Source: Pedobacter sp. BMA
GTDB lineage: Bacteria; Bacteroidota; Bacteroidia; Sphingobacteriales; Sphingobacteriaceae
Assembly (NCBI RefSeq): GCF_001027745.1
Contig: NZ_LECU01000001.1
Coordinates: 541,050-605,049, forward strand
Direction: 5' to 3'
Length of the DNA stretch: 64,000 bases
Below are positions 1 to 8,647 of the stretch, piece after piece. Under the pieces are notes generated by a model, which had not been told where the DNA came from, did not search any database, and worked only from the letters and a program-made list of their open reading frames with translations. The position numbers were made by a program, and so were the translations under genes. Numbering within the stretch: the first letter of the stretch is position 1; every line of letters starts with the position of its first letter.

Positions 1-2
1 AT

Positions 3-281
3 ATTTACGAAATTATTGCCCGCTTCGATAATCCTGCACTATCCTATTCACTATATTATGGAAATGAGAAAAGCACCCCGCCGAGCTATGAAATAGAAAA
101 ATTTCAAAGCAAAATCCCGCCAGATTTAACTTCCGCAATAATTGGAGATGAAGAGAAAAATCCGGCATATTCCGTAAACACAACTAAACCATTATTTGAA
201 AACAAAGCTTGGCTATGGATAGTAATGGCCATAATTATTGCACTATTAGGTTGGTTTTCATTCAGAATGTTGAAAAATTAA
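3..281 (+). CDS. C-terminal fragment of a membrane-anchored protein (possibly DUF3999)
   Basis: An open frame enters from the left edge (codons starting at base 3) and ends with TAA at 279-281. About 92 residues are visible. They end in one hydrophobic segment (WLWIVMAIIIALLGWFSF) followed by a short basic tail, so the protein is a C-terminally anchored membrane protein. The stretch before it, with YEIEKFQSKIP, resembles the end of the DUF3999 proteins of Bacteroidota as I remember them. That family match is inference from a short fragment. The next gene starts 21 bases downstream on the same strand, so the two may be cotranscribed. Confidence 0.5.
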   Translation: MYEIIARFDNPALSYSLYYGNEKSTPPSYEIEKFQSKIPPDLTSAIIGDEEKNPAYSVNTTKPLFENKAWLWIVMAIIIALLGWFSFRMLKN

Positions 282-302
282 AATACATGATTATATTTAG
301 GT

Positions 303-1259
303 ATGAAAAGATTAACGATTCTATCCGCGTTAATCATCCCTCTGCTTCTTTGTACGTCCTGGGGATTCTTTGCGCACCAAAGGATCAATAACCTCGCGGT
401 TTTCACGCTACCTGCTGAAATGGTTGGGTTCTTTAAAAGAAATATCAAATACATTACTCAACATGCTGTAGACCCTGATAAACGTAGATATATCGATAGC
501 CTCGAAGCACCAAGGCATTATCTCGACGTTGAGAATTACGAAAAAGAGATAGATAGCATTCCTGCGAAATTGAATGATGCCAAAACAAAATATGGGGAAG
601 CACACCTGCAAAAGAATGGAACGCTGCCCTGGCAAATTCAGAGAACTTATTATAATTTGGTCGCTGCCTTTAAAACAAGGGATTCAATTAAAATTCTAAA
701 ACACGCTGCAGACTTAGGGCATTACATCGGTGATGCTCATGTTCCACTTCATACAACTAATAACCATAATGGCCAGTTAACCAACCAGGTCGGAATCCAT
801 GCCTTTTGGGAAAGCCGTTTACCCGAATTATTTTCCACGAATTATAGCTTCCTCGTAGGTAGAGCTCTTTACATTGAAAACCCATTGAAGGAGGCATGGA
901 AAATAATAAAGCACACACACAGCTTAGTAGATACAGTATTGGCTTTCGAGGCACAGCTCTCAGCTTCATTTCCGTCAGATCAGAAATACAGTTTCAATGA
1001 AAGAAACAATACAGTTCTGAAACAATATTCATTTGCCTATTCAAAAAAATACCACGAAATGATGGACAAGATGGTTGAAAAACAAATGCGGTCAGCAATC
1101 CTGGAAATCGGATCATATTGGTATTCGGCATGGGTAGATGCCGGACAACCTGAACTGAGAAACCTTATCAAAACCGAACCGGATCCGGAAGAGAAAAAGT
1201 CAGAATTAAACGCTGAAAAGAAATACCAGGATGGAAAACCAATTGGCCGGGAAATATAG
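303..1259 (+). CDS. S1/P1 nuclease / zinc-dependent phospholipase C-like secreted protein
   Basis: This 318-residue protein begins with a signal peptide (about residues 1-20) followed at once by WGFFAHQ. In the S1/P1 nuclease and zinc phospholipase C fold the mature N-terminal Trp and a nearby His bind zinc. The second metal cluster is visible as H134, then H140-Y-I-G-D144-A-H146-V-P-L-H150, the classic H...H..GD...PLH pattern. Length and motifs fit the family. It is probably a periplasmic or secreted phosphodiesterase, but nuclease and phospholipase substrates cannot be told apart from sequence. The C-terminal 30 residues are very charged and look disordered. A bidirectional terminator follows, shared with the convergent DedA gene. 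Confidence 0.75.
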   Translation: MKRLTILSALIIPLLLCTSWGFFAHQRINNLAVFTLPAEMVGFFKRNIKYITQHAVDPDKRRYIDSLEAPRHYLDVENYEKEIDSIPAKLNDAKTKYGEAHLQKNGTLPWQIQRTYYNLVAAFKTRDSIKILKHAADLGHYIGDAHVPLHTTNNHNGQLTNQVGIHAFWESRLPELFSTNYSFLVGRALYIENPLKEAWKIIKHTHSLVDTVLAFEAQLSASFPSDQKYSFNERNNTVLKQYSFAYSKKYHEMMDKMVEKQMRSAILEIGSYWYSAWVDAGQPELRNLIKTEPDPEEKKSELNAEKKYQDGKPIGREI

Positions 1260-1271
1260 CTACAAAAAAAA

Positions 1272-1290
1272 GCGGGAATAATCCCGCCTC
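1272..1290. terminator. Bidirectional intrinsic terminator
   Basis: GCGGGA (1272-1277) pairs with TCCCGC (1282-1287) around loop ATAA. An A-run lies to the left and a T-rich run to the right, so it can end both the nuclease gene (+) and the DedA gene (-). Confidence 0.75.
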
Positions 1291-1299
1291 TATATTTTT

Positions 1300-1980
1300 C
1301 TACTTAGGCTCTTCGCCCTCAATAATTTTTTCGATTTTCTTTGGCTCCATACGGCTTTTTATTGCCGCCCATATCGCTGGAACAAAAGTAACGACAGCAA
1401 TTGTTAAAATAACAATCTCAAAATTGTTCTTAATAATAGGAATTTGTCCCAGTAAATAACCACCTACCAACAAGGCAAAAATCCAGGCTAAACCGCCAAT
1501 AATATTATAGTAGGTAAAACGACTGAAAGGCATCTTCGCAATCCCCGCAACAAACGGAGCTATGGTTCTGAAAATTGGTAAGAACCTGCTCAACATGATT
1601 GCCTTTCCACCATGCTTTTCAAAAAACTCATGAGACTGATGGTAGTACTTGAGCTTTAGTATTTTGTTATTCTCCTTGAAAACCCCTGAGCCTAGTACGG
1701 TTCCGAGTTTATAGTTCAAGGTATTCCCTGTAATGGCAGCAATAACTAAGATAACCAGCATTAACCAGATGTTCAATCCGGTGTTTCCACCCGCAATAAG
1801 CGCACCTGCAGCAAAAAGCAAAGAATCACCAGGCAAAAAAGGTGTAACCACAAAACCTGTTTCAGCGAAAATAATCAGGAACAAGATAAGGTACGTCCAG
1901 GTTTGGTAATCGCGAATAATCTCTGCTAAATGAACGTCTATATGGGCAATAAAATCCCAAAGTTGATGTAGTAATTCCAA
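1300..1980 (-). CDS. DedA family membrane protein
   Basis: A 226-residue integral membrane protein with the DedA/SNARE-associated (Tvp38) pattern: an acidic motif before FLPGDSLLFAAGAL (about residues 40-60), then a basic 'SRFLPIFRTIAPFVAGIAKM' segment near residue 136, and terminal hydrophobic helices. The family is implicated in undecaprenyl-phosphate and phospholipid flipping and membrane homeostasis; the exact substrate here is unknown. It is the last gene of the minus-strand block. It has its own likely promoter, with a TACTTTTG box at 2004-1997 on the minus strand. Confidence 0.85.
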   Translation of the reverse strand: MELLHQLWDFIAHIDVHLAEIIRDYQTWTYLILFLIIFAETGFVVTPFLPGDSLLFAAGALIAGGNTGLNIWLMLVILVIAAITGNTLNYKLGTVLGSGVFKENNKILKLKYYHQSHEFFEKHGGKAIMLSRFLPIFRTIAPFVAGIAKMPFSRFTYYNIIGGLAWIFALLVGGYLLGQIPIIKNNFEIVILTIAVVTFVPAIWAAIKSRMEPKKIEKIIEGEEPK

Positions 1981-1996
1981 GTTATATGATTTTAGG

Positions 1997-2004
1997 CAAA
2001 AGTA
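1997..2004 (-). promoter_or_regulatory. Predicted -7 promoter box of the DedA gene
   Basis: On the minus strand this reads TACTTTTG, an exact match to the Bacteroidota TAnnTTTG box, 17 bases upstream of the DedA start codon. Confidence 0.45.
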
Positions 2005-2042
2005 GGGATATCAAATGATTTTATTTGTAATCTTTCAAACAA

Positions 2043-2753
2043 TTAATTGTTCGAAACCAGGCGCTCTTTCAACTTTCCATTTGCAGCACCTTCCAGAATA
2101 ACGGTGTACACTTTGCCCAAAGCCAAACCCGAAAAACTAATCGAGTCAACCACACCTGTCGAGTCTGCCAAATTAAATAACATAGTTGCCTGATTATTTT
2201 TAATATTCGTAAACTCGTAATACTGAGATTTTTTTCCTAATGTAAGCGCACTGGTAAACGTTTTCGCTCTGTTCGTAATTTGTACTGCAGAACCCAATGT
2301 ATACCCCATATTAATAAACATCACTTTAGCCATTGTTGCATTAGGCCTAACGGTATCCTGATAAACAATCATCTTGGCTTTTCTGCCGGAAGATGCGTCG
2401 ACCTTAGTATAGTAAATGGAATAGTTTAAACCCAAGCCAAACTTGGTTGTAATGGAAGTATCACTTGATCTTGCAGTAATACTGTTCCTCGCATCGATGA
2501 TATACTCCTTATCAGCATCAACAACAAAATAAGATGAATTTGTAGCAGTAGCGAGTGCACTAACGCTCGTTAAGTCATTAAATAACCTGTTATTGAAATA
2601 AAAGTTCTTGGTCGTATCAGAAATTACAGTGTTGAAAATCCTCACTTTTGCATCTCCGGTTAAGTTACCTTCGTTTTTAATACAGGAACTGGCCAGCAAA
2701 ATCACAAAAAACAACAGAAAAATTTTTGAGAAGAGAAACCGCGGATTATTCAT
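2043..2753 (-). CDS. DUF4397 lipoprotein, copy 1
   Basis: I place the start at 2753 (MNNPRFLF...), because this gives a clean lipoprotein signal ending in LLASSC; the longer frame starting at 2801 adds 16 residues with no signal logic. The 236-residue product has a lipidated Cys near residue 24, then the DUF4397 pattern 'AKVRIFNTV' followed by two immunoglobulin-like beta-sandwich repeats (residues about 36-130 and 140-230). DUF4397 proteins are surface or periplasmic lipoproteins of unknown role. It lies 57 bases downstream of a paralogue with the same layout, which suggests tandem duplication. Confidence 0.75.
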   Translation of the reverse strand: MNNPRFLFSKIFLLFFVILLASSCIKNEGNLTGDAKVRIFNTVISDTTKNFYFNNRLFNDLTSVSALATATNSSYFVVDADKEYIIDARNSITARSSDTSITTKFGLGLNYSIYYTKVDASSGRKAKMIVYQDTVRPNATMAKVMFINMGYTLGSAVQITNRAKTFTSALTLGKKSQYYEFTNIKNNQATMLFNLADSTGVVDSISFSGLALGKVYTVILEGAANGKLKERLVSNN

Positions 2754-2810
2754 ATATGTAACTAAACAATTAAAACGTAAAGATAGCAGAAAGCATACCA
2801 ATCTCTGAAA

Positions 2811-3479
2811 TTAATTATCGGCGATCACGTGGGCTTCTAAATTAGCAGCTGTTGTGCCACTAAACCAAATGGTGTAAATCTTGCCCGCGATAAAATTCGA
2901 ATTATCTATCGTTTTGACATTTCCAGAACCCACAACTGTGTAACGAAGATTAATATCCGCGTCAATAGAAAAATAGTTAGAAGATTCTTTATAGGCTAAT
3001 GCATTCACAAACTGTGTTCCCGCCTGTACACTCACATTGATCCCCGTAATAAAAGATGGCGTTAAACTAATCAGTTTCACCTTTGCTTTTCCGGTTTCCG
3101 TATTACTTAAATTATCCTCATAGCTTACAATCTCCCGGTTTCCTGCCCGGTCGCTGGTTAAAAACGTAGTATAAGTAATCGATGGGGTAAAGTTCATCGA
3201 TGCTGTAGTTGGCCCGCTGGGAGAATTGGTGAAGGAGATGTTTCTCATGCCCGAAACAATTTTAACATAAGAACTCATTTCCCCAAAAGCAAGTGCTGTG
3301 GTGGTCAGCTTGGCATCATCAACATAAACATCCTGATTGGTTTCAGTCGATACCGCATTTACAACTTTCAGTTTAGCCTCTCCTCTTACCACAACATCAG
3401 GATCATGTTTTTTGCAGGAGGTTAATGCGGCTGTTAACAAAACGATTAAAAAGAGTGAGAGATTAGTAAAGATTTTCAT
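2811..3479 (-). CDS. DUF4397 lipoprotein, copy 2
   Basis: The start is placed at 3479 (MKIFTNLSLF...), the codon that opens a lipoprotein signal ending in ALTSC. The frame is open 17 codons further upstream but that extension is not signal-like. The 222-residue product carries 'AKLKVVNAVS' right after the anchor, the hallmark of DUF4397, and a second similar repeat from about residue 130 ('AKVKLISLTPS'). Its C-terminal pattern 'GKIYTIWFSG' matches 'GKVYTVILEG' in its downstream neighbour, so the two are paralogues. Function unknown; outer-membrane or periplasmic location is inferred from the signal. Confidence 0.75.
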   Translation of the reverse strand: MKIFTNLSLFLIVLLTAALTSCKKHDPDVVVRGEAKLKVVNAVSTETNQDVYVDDAKLTTTALAFGEMSSYVKIVSGMRNISFTNSPSGPTTASMNFTPSITYTTFLTSDRAGNREIVSYEDNLSNTETGKAKVKLISLTPSFITGINVSVQAGTQFVNALAYKESSNYFSIDADINLRYTVVGSGNVKTIDNSNFIAGKIYTIWFSGTTAANLEAHVIADN

Positions 3480-3558
3480 ACGAGCTGATTTGGTTATAAA
3501 CAAAAATAGCCTGGTCAAAAACCAAGCCATTTTATGTTAAAACTAAAATATCAGTTGG

Positions 3559-4683
3559 TTAATAGCTGTTATTTAACATAACGGGCATCACCAACATCAA
3601 CACATCCTCATTTTCATCATTTGTTTGAGGAATTAAAAGTCCTGCTCTGTTTGGTGTTGAAAGCTCCAATGTAACTTCGTCACCACTTAAATTATTTAGC
3701 ATTTCGATAATGAAACGTGCGTTAAAGCCAATTTCAAGATCTTCACCATCATATTGACAGCTTAAACGTTCATGTGCCTCATTAGCAAAATCTAAATCCT
3801 CAGAGGAGATATTTAACTCACTGCCGCTGATCTTTAATCTTACCTGGTGTGTAGTTTTGTTAGCAAAAATCACAACCCGACGAAGTGTGTTTAAAAACAG
3901 ACTCCTGTCAATGATCAGTTTGTTTGGATTGTTTTGAGGGATTACTGCCTCATAATCAGGATAGCGCTCGTCTATTAAACGACACACCAGATTAATATTT
4001 TCAAACTTAAAAAAAGCACTTGTTGCGTTATAATCTACTGATACATTGATATCTGTAGATGGAAGCGCACCTTTTAAAAGCGTCAATGCTTTTTTAGGTA
4101 AAATAAATGAAGCTGCTTTGTCTGCCTTGCTATCCATACGGCGGTAGCGCACTAATTTATGTGCATCTGTAGCTACAAAAGTAATGTGCTGTGGAGATAA
4201 CTGGCAAAATACACCAGTCATGGCCGGACGCAGTTCATCATTACTAACTGCAAATATGGTTTTAGTAATAGCCTCTGTTAAAACTGATGCCGGCAAATTA
4301 ACAGATGAAGCATTCTCTACAACCGGAATCTTTGGAAAATCATCACCATTTTCACCACTTAATTTGTATTTTCCATCACCGGCACTGATCTCAATCGCAA
4401 ATGTTGTATCATCAATATTAAAAGCAATCGGTTGATCTGGAAGGGTTTTAAGCGTATCTAATAAAATTTTAGATGGAACTGCTACTTTACCCTCCTCTTT
4501 CGATTCTACAGGCAAAGCAGTGGTCATACTCGTTTGCAAATCAGTAGCAGAGATCGTTAAGTTTCCGTCTTTAATTTCGAAAAGAAAATTTTCCAGTATA
4601 GGCAAAACCGTACTGCTGCTCGAGGCACCATTTACAGTTTGTAAATGTTTTAATAAAGTTGATGTGGATACAATAAATCTCAT
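3559..4683 (-). CDS. dnaN: DNA polymerase III beta subunit (sliding clamp)
   Basis: A 374-residue protein starting MRFIVSTSTLLKHLQ, with the three tandem clamp domains (about 1-120, 125-245, 246-374) and the typical end 'VLMLVMPVMLNN', where the PVML strand forms part of the client-binding pocket. It forms the dimeric ring that tethers the replicase to DNA and works with the DnaE found at 38-42.6 kb. It sits alone, 33 bases downstream of gldG, and not beside dnaA. A TATTTTTG promoter box lies 20 bases upstream of the start, so it can be transcribed apart from the gld genes. Confidence 0.97.
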   Translation of the reverse strand: MRFIVSTSTLLKHLQTVNGASSSSTVLPILENFLFEIKDGNLTISATDLQTSMTTALPVESKEEGKVAVPSKILLDTLKTLPDQPIAFNIDDTTFAIEISAGDGKYKLSGENGDDFPKIPVVENASSVNLPASVLTEAITKTIFAVSNDELRPAMTGVFCQLSPQHITFVATDAHKLVRYRRMDSKADKAASFILPKKALTLLKGALPSTDINVSVDYNATSAFFKFENINLVCRLIDERYPDYEAVIPQNNPNKLIIDRSLFLNTLRRVVIFANKTTHQVRLKISGSELNISSEDLDFANEAHERLSCQYDGEDLEIGFNARFIIEMLNNLSGDEVTLELSTPNRAGLLIPQTNDENEDVLMLVMPVMLNNSY

Positions 4684-4702
4684 GATATCTTTTAGTCTTC
4701 TT

Positions 4703-4710
4703 CAAAAATA
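4703..4710 (-). promoter_or_regulatory. Predicted -7 promoter box of dnaN
   Basis: The minus strand reads TATTTTTG and continues AAGAA. The same TATTTTTGAAGAA string occurs at the dnaE promoter. The expected start of transcription leaves a leader of roughly 12 bases. The box lies inside the 3' part of the dnaN-gldG spacer. Confidence 0.45.
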
Positions 4711-4716
4711 TAAAAA

Positions 4717-6405
4717 TTATTTAGCGTACTTGTATTTACGATAATAATGTTGAAAAATCGCGAACAATATTAACAATAACAGTGGAACTGCTATATTTAC
4801 GATCTGCCATTTGGTTTTTTCGAGCTGTATTTTTGCCTTATCCAATAACCTGATCTTAACCTCCTTGTTTCTTAAATCTATTAAATTACCCTCATCCGTG
4901 AAATAATCAACAATATTTAACAAAAGCGCTTTATTTCCGAATGTACGTTGAGTATACCGGTCAAAGCCAAGTGGAAATGGCGCACCATCCTTTTCCGAAA
5001 CCTGATTTTTAAACACGTCTCCATCGCCAATAACAATCATTTTTGCTGGCTTACTCCTTCCGGCAAGAGTATAGGGCTTAGCAATGCCAGCGGGTAGCGG
5101 CCTGCCTGCAAACACCGAAGGAAAACTCCCCTCAAGCAATATAGCTGCATTTTGTGGAGCACCTTGAAAATTTCGGGGATCCAGTTGATCGCCAACCATT
5201 TGCAAGCTAAACAATTTTGGGGTACTAAATACCTTATTGAACGACGAAGTTGTCAAGATATATGACTTGGATACGCCTGTCACTCCAATAGTATCTACAG
5301 TGCTGGGAAATTCCGACTTAATCCCATCCAGTTTTTTCACTACACTGTGCACAGTATCTGCCAGTAGTATGGGATAATATATCCATGGAACCAGCTGCAT
5401 TTGATTCTGCCCGCCTACAACCCCTGTCGATATCGGAATCTCAGCGGCATTAGCCGGATCCGCAATGACGTTATAATTAACCCTCGCTCCATACATAAAC
5501 AGCATGTCATCCAGGTTTAAGTTCTTATTTGTTGCCAGTTGGCCGCCGCTTCTCCTCAAACTGTCAAGCTCAGCGGTGACCTGATCTATGCTCCAAAGTA
5601 CACTTCCACCATTCATCACAAAATAGTTGATCTTATACTTCTCTGTCTCTGTAAACGCCTTTTTCGGCTTCGAAATAACAAGCATGCTCAGCTTATCCAA
5701 ACCGGCCTGGTCGATAGTGCTCAGGTCTACCCTGCCAACCTCATAGCTGGCCGATAGCGTATGAATGGCATCAGCCAGTTGTAAATCGCTTAACTCGCCG
5801 TTCGACTCCGAAAATCCAACACGCGGACTCTTACCCGATAATACTTTTTTTAAACCTGAGGTAAAAACATATTCCAGGTTTTCAATGGCCCGGTTGATAT
5901 TATCCTCATAACTGCCTCTGGTATCCAGATTCTGAAAAAGTTTTATTGGAAATTCGTTCCCGTTACCTTCTACCATAGCCATTGGAAATACAAGCTTTTG
6001 TGTTAAGCCCGAGGCCGTTTTAACACTTAAATTGGTAGCTTCAATCCCGCGCTCGTAAAGGTTATTGATAACTGTATCCTGTTCTGTCTGATTCAATCCC
6101 GCAAGCGGATCAACAAAAACAATCTTAAAATCAGTTTTCGAATAAGCGCTATAATCAGATAAAATATCGTTAACTGCTACTCGCAGACGCTTAAAAGCAG
6201 GCGGAAGTTCTCCATCCAGATATACGGTAACCACAACTGCTTGCTGATTGTCCTCAAGAATATTTTTGGTTTTATCACTTAATGAAAAACGCTTATCTGC
6301 CGTAAAATCAAAACGATAAAAAAAATACTGGCTTATAATATTCAGAACGAAAATTCCAGCCAACAAAATAAAAAAACCTACCCATTTATTTCTAGTCGCC
6401 ATCAT
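4717..6405 (-). CDS. gldG: Gliding-motility ABC transporter auxiliary protein GldG
   Basis: A 562-residue protein with an N-terminal membrane segment (about 10-30), a large extracytoplasmic body of the ABC-type 'uncharacterised transport system' family, and a C-terminal membrane helix (about 538-556) ending in a basic tail. This layout and its 4-base overlap with the gldF permease identify it as GldG. With GldA and GldF it forms an ABC transporter required for gliding in Flavobacterium johnsoniae; whether this organism glides cannot be told from this window. In non-gliders the trio is still common. Confidence 0.92.
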   Translation of the reverse strand: MMATRNKWVGFFILLAGIFVLNIISQYFFYRFDFTADKRFSLSDKTKNILEDNQQAVVVTVYLDGELPPAFKRLRVAVNDILSDYSAYSKTDFKIVFVDPLAGLNQTEQDTVINNLYERGIEATNLSVKTASGLTQKLVFPMAMVEGNGNEFPIKLFQNLDTRGSYEDNINRAIENLEYVFTSGLKKVLSGKSPRVGFSESNGELSDLQLADAIHTLSASYEVGRVDLSTIDQAGLDKLSMLVISKPKKAFTETEKYKINYFVMNGGSVLWSIDQVTAELDSLRRSGGQLATNKNLNLDDMLFMYGARVNYNVIADPANAAEIPISTGVVGGQNQMQLVPWIYYPILLADTVHSVVKKLDGIKSEFPSTVDTIGVTGVSKSYILTTSSFNKVFSTPKLFSLQMVGDQLDPRNFQGAPQNAAILLEGSFPSVFAGRPLPAGIAKPYTLAGRSKPAKMIVIGDGDVFKNQVSEKDGAPFPLGFDRYTQRTFGNKALLLNIVDYFTDEGNLIDLRNKEVKIRLLDKAKIQLEKTKWQIVNIAVPLLLLILFAIFQHYYRKYKYAK

Positions 6406-7127
6406 TTCTTACCTCCGATAATTAAGCTGGTTAACAACAGAAACAGAAATGAAAAAGTAATGAAATACATTAAATCTCTGGTGTCTAGCACGCCTCTGCT
6501 AATCGCTGTATAGTGCTGGTTGATACCCAGATTGACAATCAATGATTCTATCGATTGAAAGCCCGTGATTTGACTGGAATAATCGAATCCCAAAAATGCA
6601 AAAGCACATAACCCTGCGCAAATTACAAAAGCAATAACCTGATTTTTGGTGATTGAGGAAGCAAATATCCCGATAGCAGTGAAAGAAGCGCCCAGTAGAA
6701 ATAAACCAATGTAAGAGCCAATAACCGCCCCCGAATCAATATTACCCTCCGGAAAACCAAGTTTCGAAATTGAATAGTAATACACCAGTGTGGGTATCAG
6801 TGCAAATAAAACTAATACCAGGCTCGCGAAATATTTTGCAAAAACGATTTGCCATACTGTAACTGGCCGGGTAATTAAAAGCTCAAAGGTTCCTTCCCGT
6901 TTTTCCTCAGCAAATGAGCGCATGGTAATCGCCGGAATTAAAAACATAAATAAATAAGGAACCAGACTAAAAAAACCACTCAGTTCAGCATAACCATAAT
7001 CCAGAATGGATGTATCGGGAAAAACCCAAAGCAATAATCCGGAAACCAGAAGAAAAATGCCAATGGTGATATAAGCAACCATTGAACTTAAAAAACTAAA
7101 GAATTCGCGTTTAAAAACTGCGTACAT
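6402..7127 (-). CDS. gldF: Gliding-motility ABC transporter permease GldF
   Basis: A 241-residue polytopic membrane protein with about six hydrophobic segments and the conserved ABC-2 permease motif 'MRSFAEEKREGTFELLITRPVT' region near residues 68-90 (acidic/basic loop before a helix). It is the membrane channel partner of GldA and GldG. Its last codons overlap the start of gldG by 4 bases, a sign of coupled translation. Confidence 0.92.
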   Translation of the reverse strand: MYAVFKREFFSFLSSMVAYITIGIFLLVSGLLLWVFPDTSILDYGYAELSGFFSLVPYLFMFLIPAITMRSFAEEKREGTFELLITRPVTVWQIVFAKYFASLVLVLFALIPTLVYYYSISKLGFPEGNIDSGAVIGSYIGLFLLGASFTAIGIFASSITKNQVIAFVICAGLCAFAFLGFDYSSQITGFQSIESLIVNLGINQHYTAISRGVLDTRDLMYFITFSFLFLLLTSLIIGGKK

Positions 7128-7204
7128 GGGCTATTGAAACGTCGAAGTTAACTAAATAATAATTCAATTATGAAATAATGCAATCCCTAATTAATTCCAG
7201 ACAA

Positions 7205-7876
7205 TCATAATGCGTAACCCAAACCAGCTGAGAAAACAAGATTCCGAGCGTCAAGATAAGTATCACTGGAATTGGATATTTTAAATGCACTTGCACTGAT
7301 ACCGGAGTGAATGTTTATGCCGTTGCCAAATGTATACCCGGCAAGTGCATTTCCGCCCAGGTCAAACCGCTTGAAGTTTTTGGTTGAACCAAATTCAATA
7401 GCTTGCTTAGTTTGCGTAGCAATATTCGTATTACTGAAAGTGTATTTTGCCGTGCCAGAAAGTGCATAGGCAACGTAAGGCCCCAAACCCACAAAAAAAC
7501 TGCCCGCTTTAAATGGAAAAACAAGAACAAGATTCGCAGGGAGTTCAAGATAAGTCAGATTGATTATAGCTGATGAGGGTGAGTTTGGCAGATAACTGTA
7601 ATAAGAAACCTTTGTACCTTTTCCCGAAACAGAAAATCCTGGTTGCACCGATAGGTTTTTACCTACAGGTAAATTCACTGTTGCTCCAAAATAAAAAGAA
7701 GTATTGATATCACTTTCTTTAATGCCGCCACCATCGTAAGCGATCGCATCGTTAGAAGTATGTATATTGGGAAACGTTACCCCCGCCTTTACTCCAATCT
7801 TTAAAGGTTCCCGCTGCGCCATAGCACTAGCCGAAATGATGGAGAAAAAAAACAATAAAAAGACTGTTCGCTTCAT
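7205..7876 (-). CDS. Outer-membrane beta-barrel protein (PorT-like)
   Basis: A 223-residue protein with a signal peptide cleaved after AMAQ (about residue 20) and then alternating amphipathic beta strands, beginning 'KIGVKAGVTFPNI' and ending on an aromatic/aliphatic residue pair (GLGYAL). This fits the outer-membrane beta-barrel family often named PorT-like. No catalytic motif is visible. It lies between gldA and gldF, with 34 and 77 base gaps, so it interrupts what is functionally one transporter. Whether it serves that transporter is unknown. Confidence 0.7.
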   Translation of the reverse strand: MKRTVFLLFFFSIISASAMAQREPLKIGVKAGVTFPNIHTSNDAIAYDGGGIKESDINTSFYFGATVNLPVGKNLSVQPGFSVSGKGTKVSYYSYLPNSPSSAIINLTYLELPANLVLVFPFKAGSFFVGLGPYVAYALSGTAKYTFSNTNIATQTKQAIEFGSTKNFKRFDLGGNALAGYTFGNGINIHSGISASAFKISNSSDTYLDARNLVFSAGLGYAL

Positions 7877-7910
7877 CTATATGTCAATTTGCCGCTAAAT
7901 ATAAAAAATC

Positions 7911-8618
7911 CTAAGCTGTTAATTTCCTGAAAATATGCTCTAGTGAGTTATCCCCATATGTTTTCTTTATCCCCTCAAGAGAATCGTTCGCAACGATTTT
8001 ACCCTTGCTGATGATGATAATGTCATCACATATTGCTTCAACCTCCTGCATAATATGCGTGGAGATAACTACAGTCTTATTTCTCCCAAGCTCCTTGATT
8101 AACGCCCGGATATCTACCAGTTGATTGGGATCTAACCCAGAAGTTGGCTCATCCAGAATTAAAACTTCTGGATCATGGATAATGGCCTGAGCTATTCCCA
8201 CCCGCTGTTTATACCCCTTAGATAACATCCCTATCTTTTTATGTTGCTCTGGAGTTAACCCTACCAGTTTGACGACTTCGTCAATCCGCTGCGATAGGTT
8301 TTTAAGTGCATAAGTTTCCCCAACAAAACTTAAAAACTCTTTCACATACATTTCCATATAAAGCGGTGTATTTTCAGGGAGGTAACCAATGTGCTTTTTA
8401 GCTTCTATAGCATGGGTGAAAATGTTATAACCCGAAATCGTTGCATTACCCGAGGTGGGCTCCAGATAACCCGTAAGCATCCTCATGGTTGTTGATTTTC
8501 CTGCACCGTTCGGACCAAGAAAACCCAAAATACGCCCGGGTTTTGCATCAAAACTAATTGAATCGACCGCTTTCTGTTTGTCGTAATGTTTGCTAAGTTT
8601 CTCGACTGAAATACTCAT
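7911..8618 (-). CDS. gldA: Gliding-motility ABC transporter ATPase GldA
   Basis: A 235-residue ABC ATPase. Visible motifs are Walker A GPNGAGKST (from residue 35), the signature segment 'LSKGYKQRVGIAQA', Walker B 'VLILDEPTSGLD' and the switch His in 'VVISTHIMQEVE'. The pairing with GldF/GldG downstream on the same strand supports the gldA name. It powers the GldAFG complex at the inner membrane. The OM barrel gene between gldA and gldF is the only break in the set. Confidence 0.92.
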   Translation of the reverse strand: MSISVEKLSKHYDKQKAVDSISFDAKPGRILGFLGPNGAGKSTTMRMLTGYLEPTSGNATISGYNIFTHAIEAKKHIGYLPENTPLYMEMYVKEFLSFVGETYALKNLSQRIDEVVKLVGLTPEQHKKIGMLSKGYKQRVGIAQAIIHDPEVLILDEPTSGLDPNQLVDIRALIKELGRNKTVVISTHIMQEVEAICDDIIIISKGKIVANDSLEGIKKTYGDNSLEHIFRKLTA

Positions 8619-8647
8619 GTTGTTTAATTAGAAGTCAGTTGTCATCA

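Noticed and set aside
3559..4683. dnaN as a marker of the replication origin
   Set aside because: No dnaA, no DnaA-box cluster and no origin-like repeats are visible near it; gyrB in the same window is 45 kb away.
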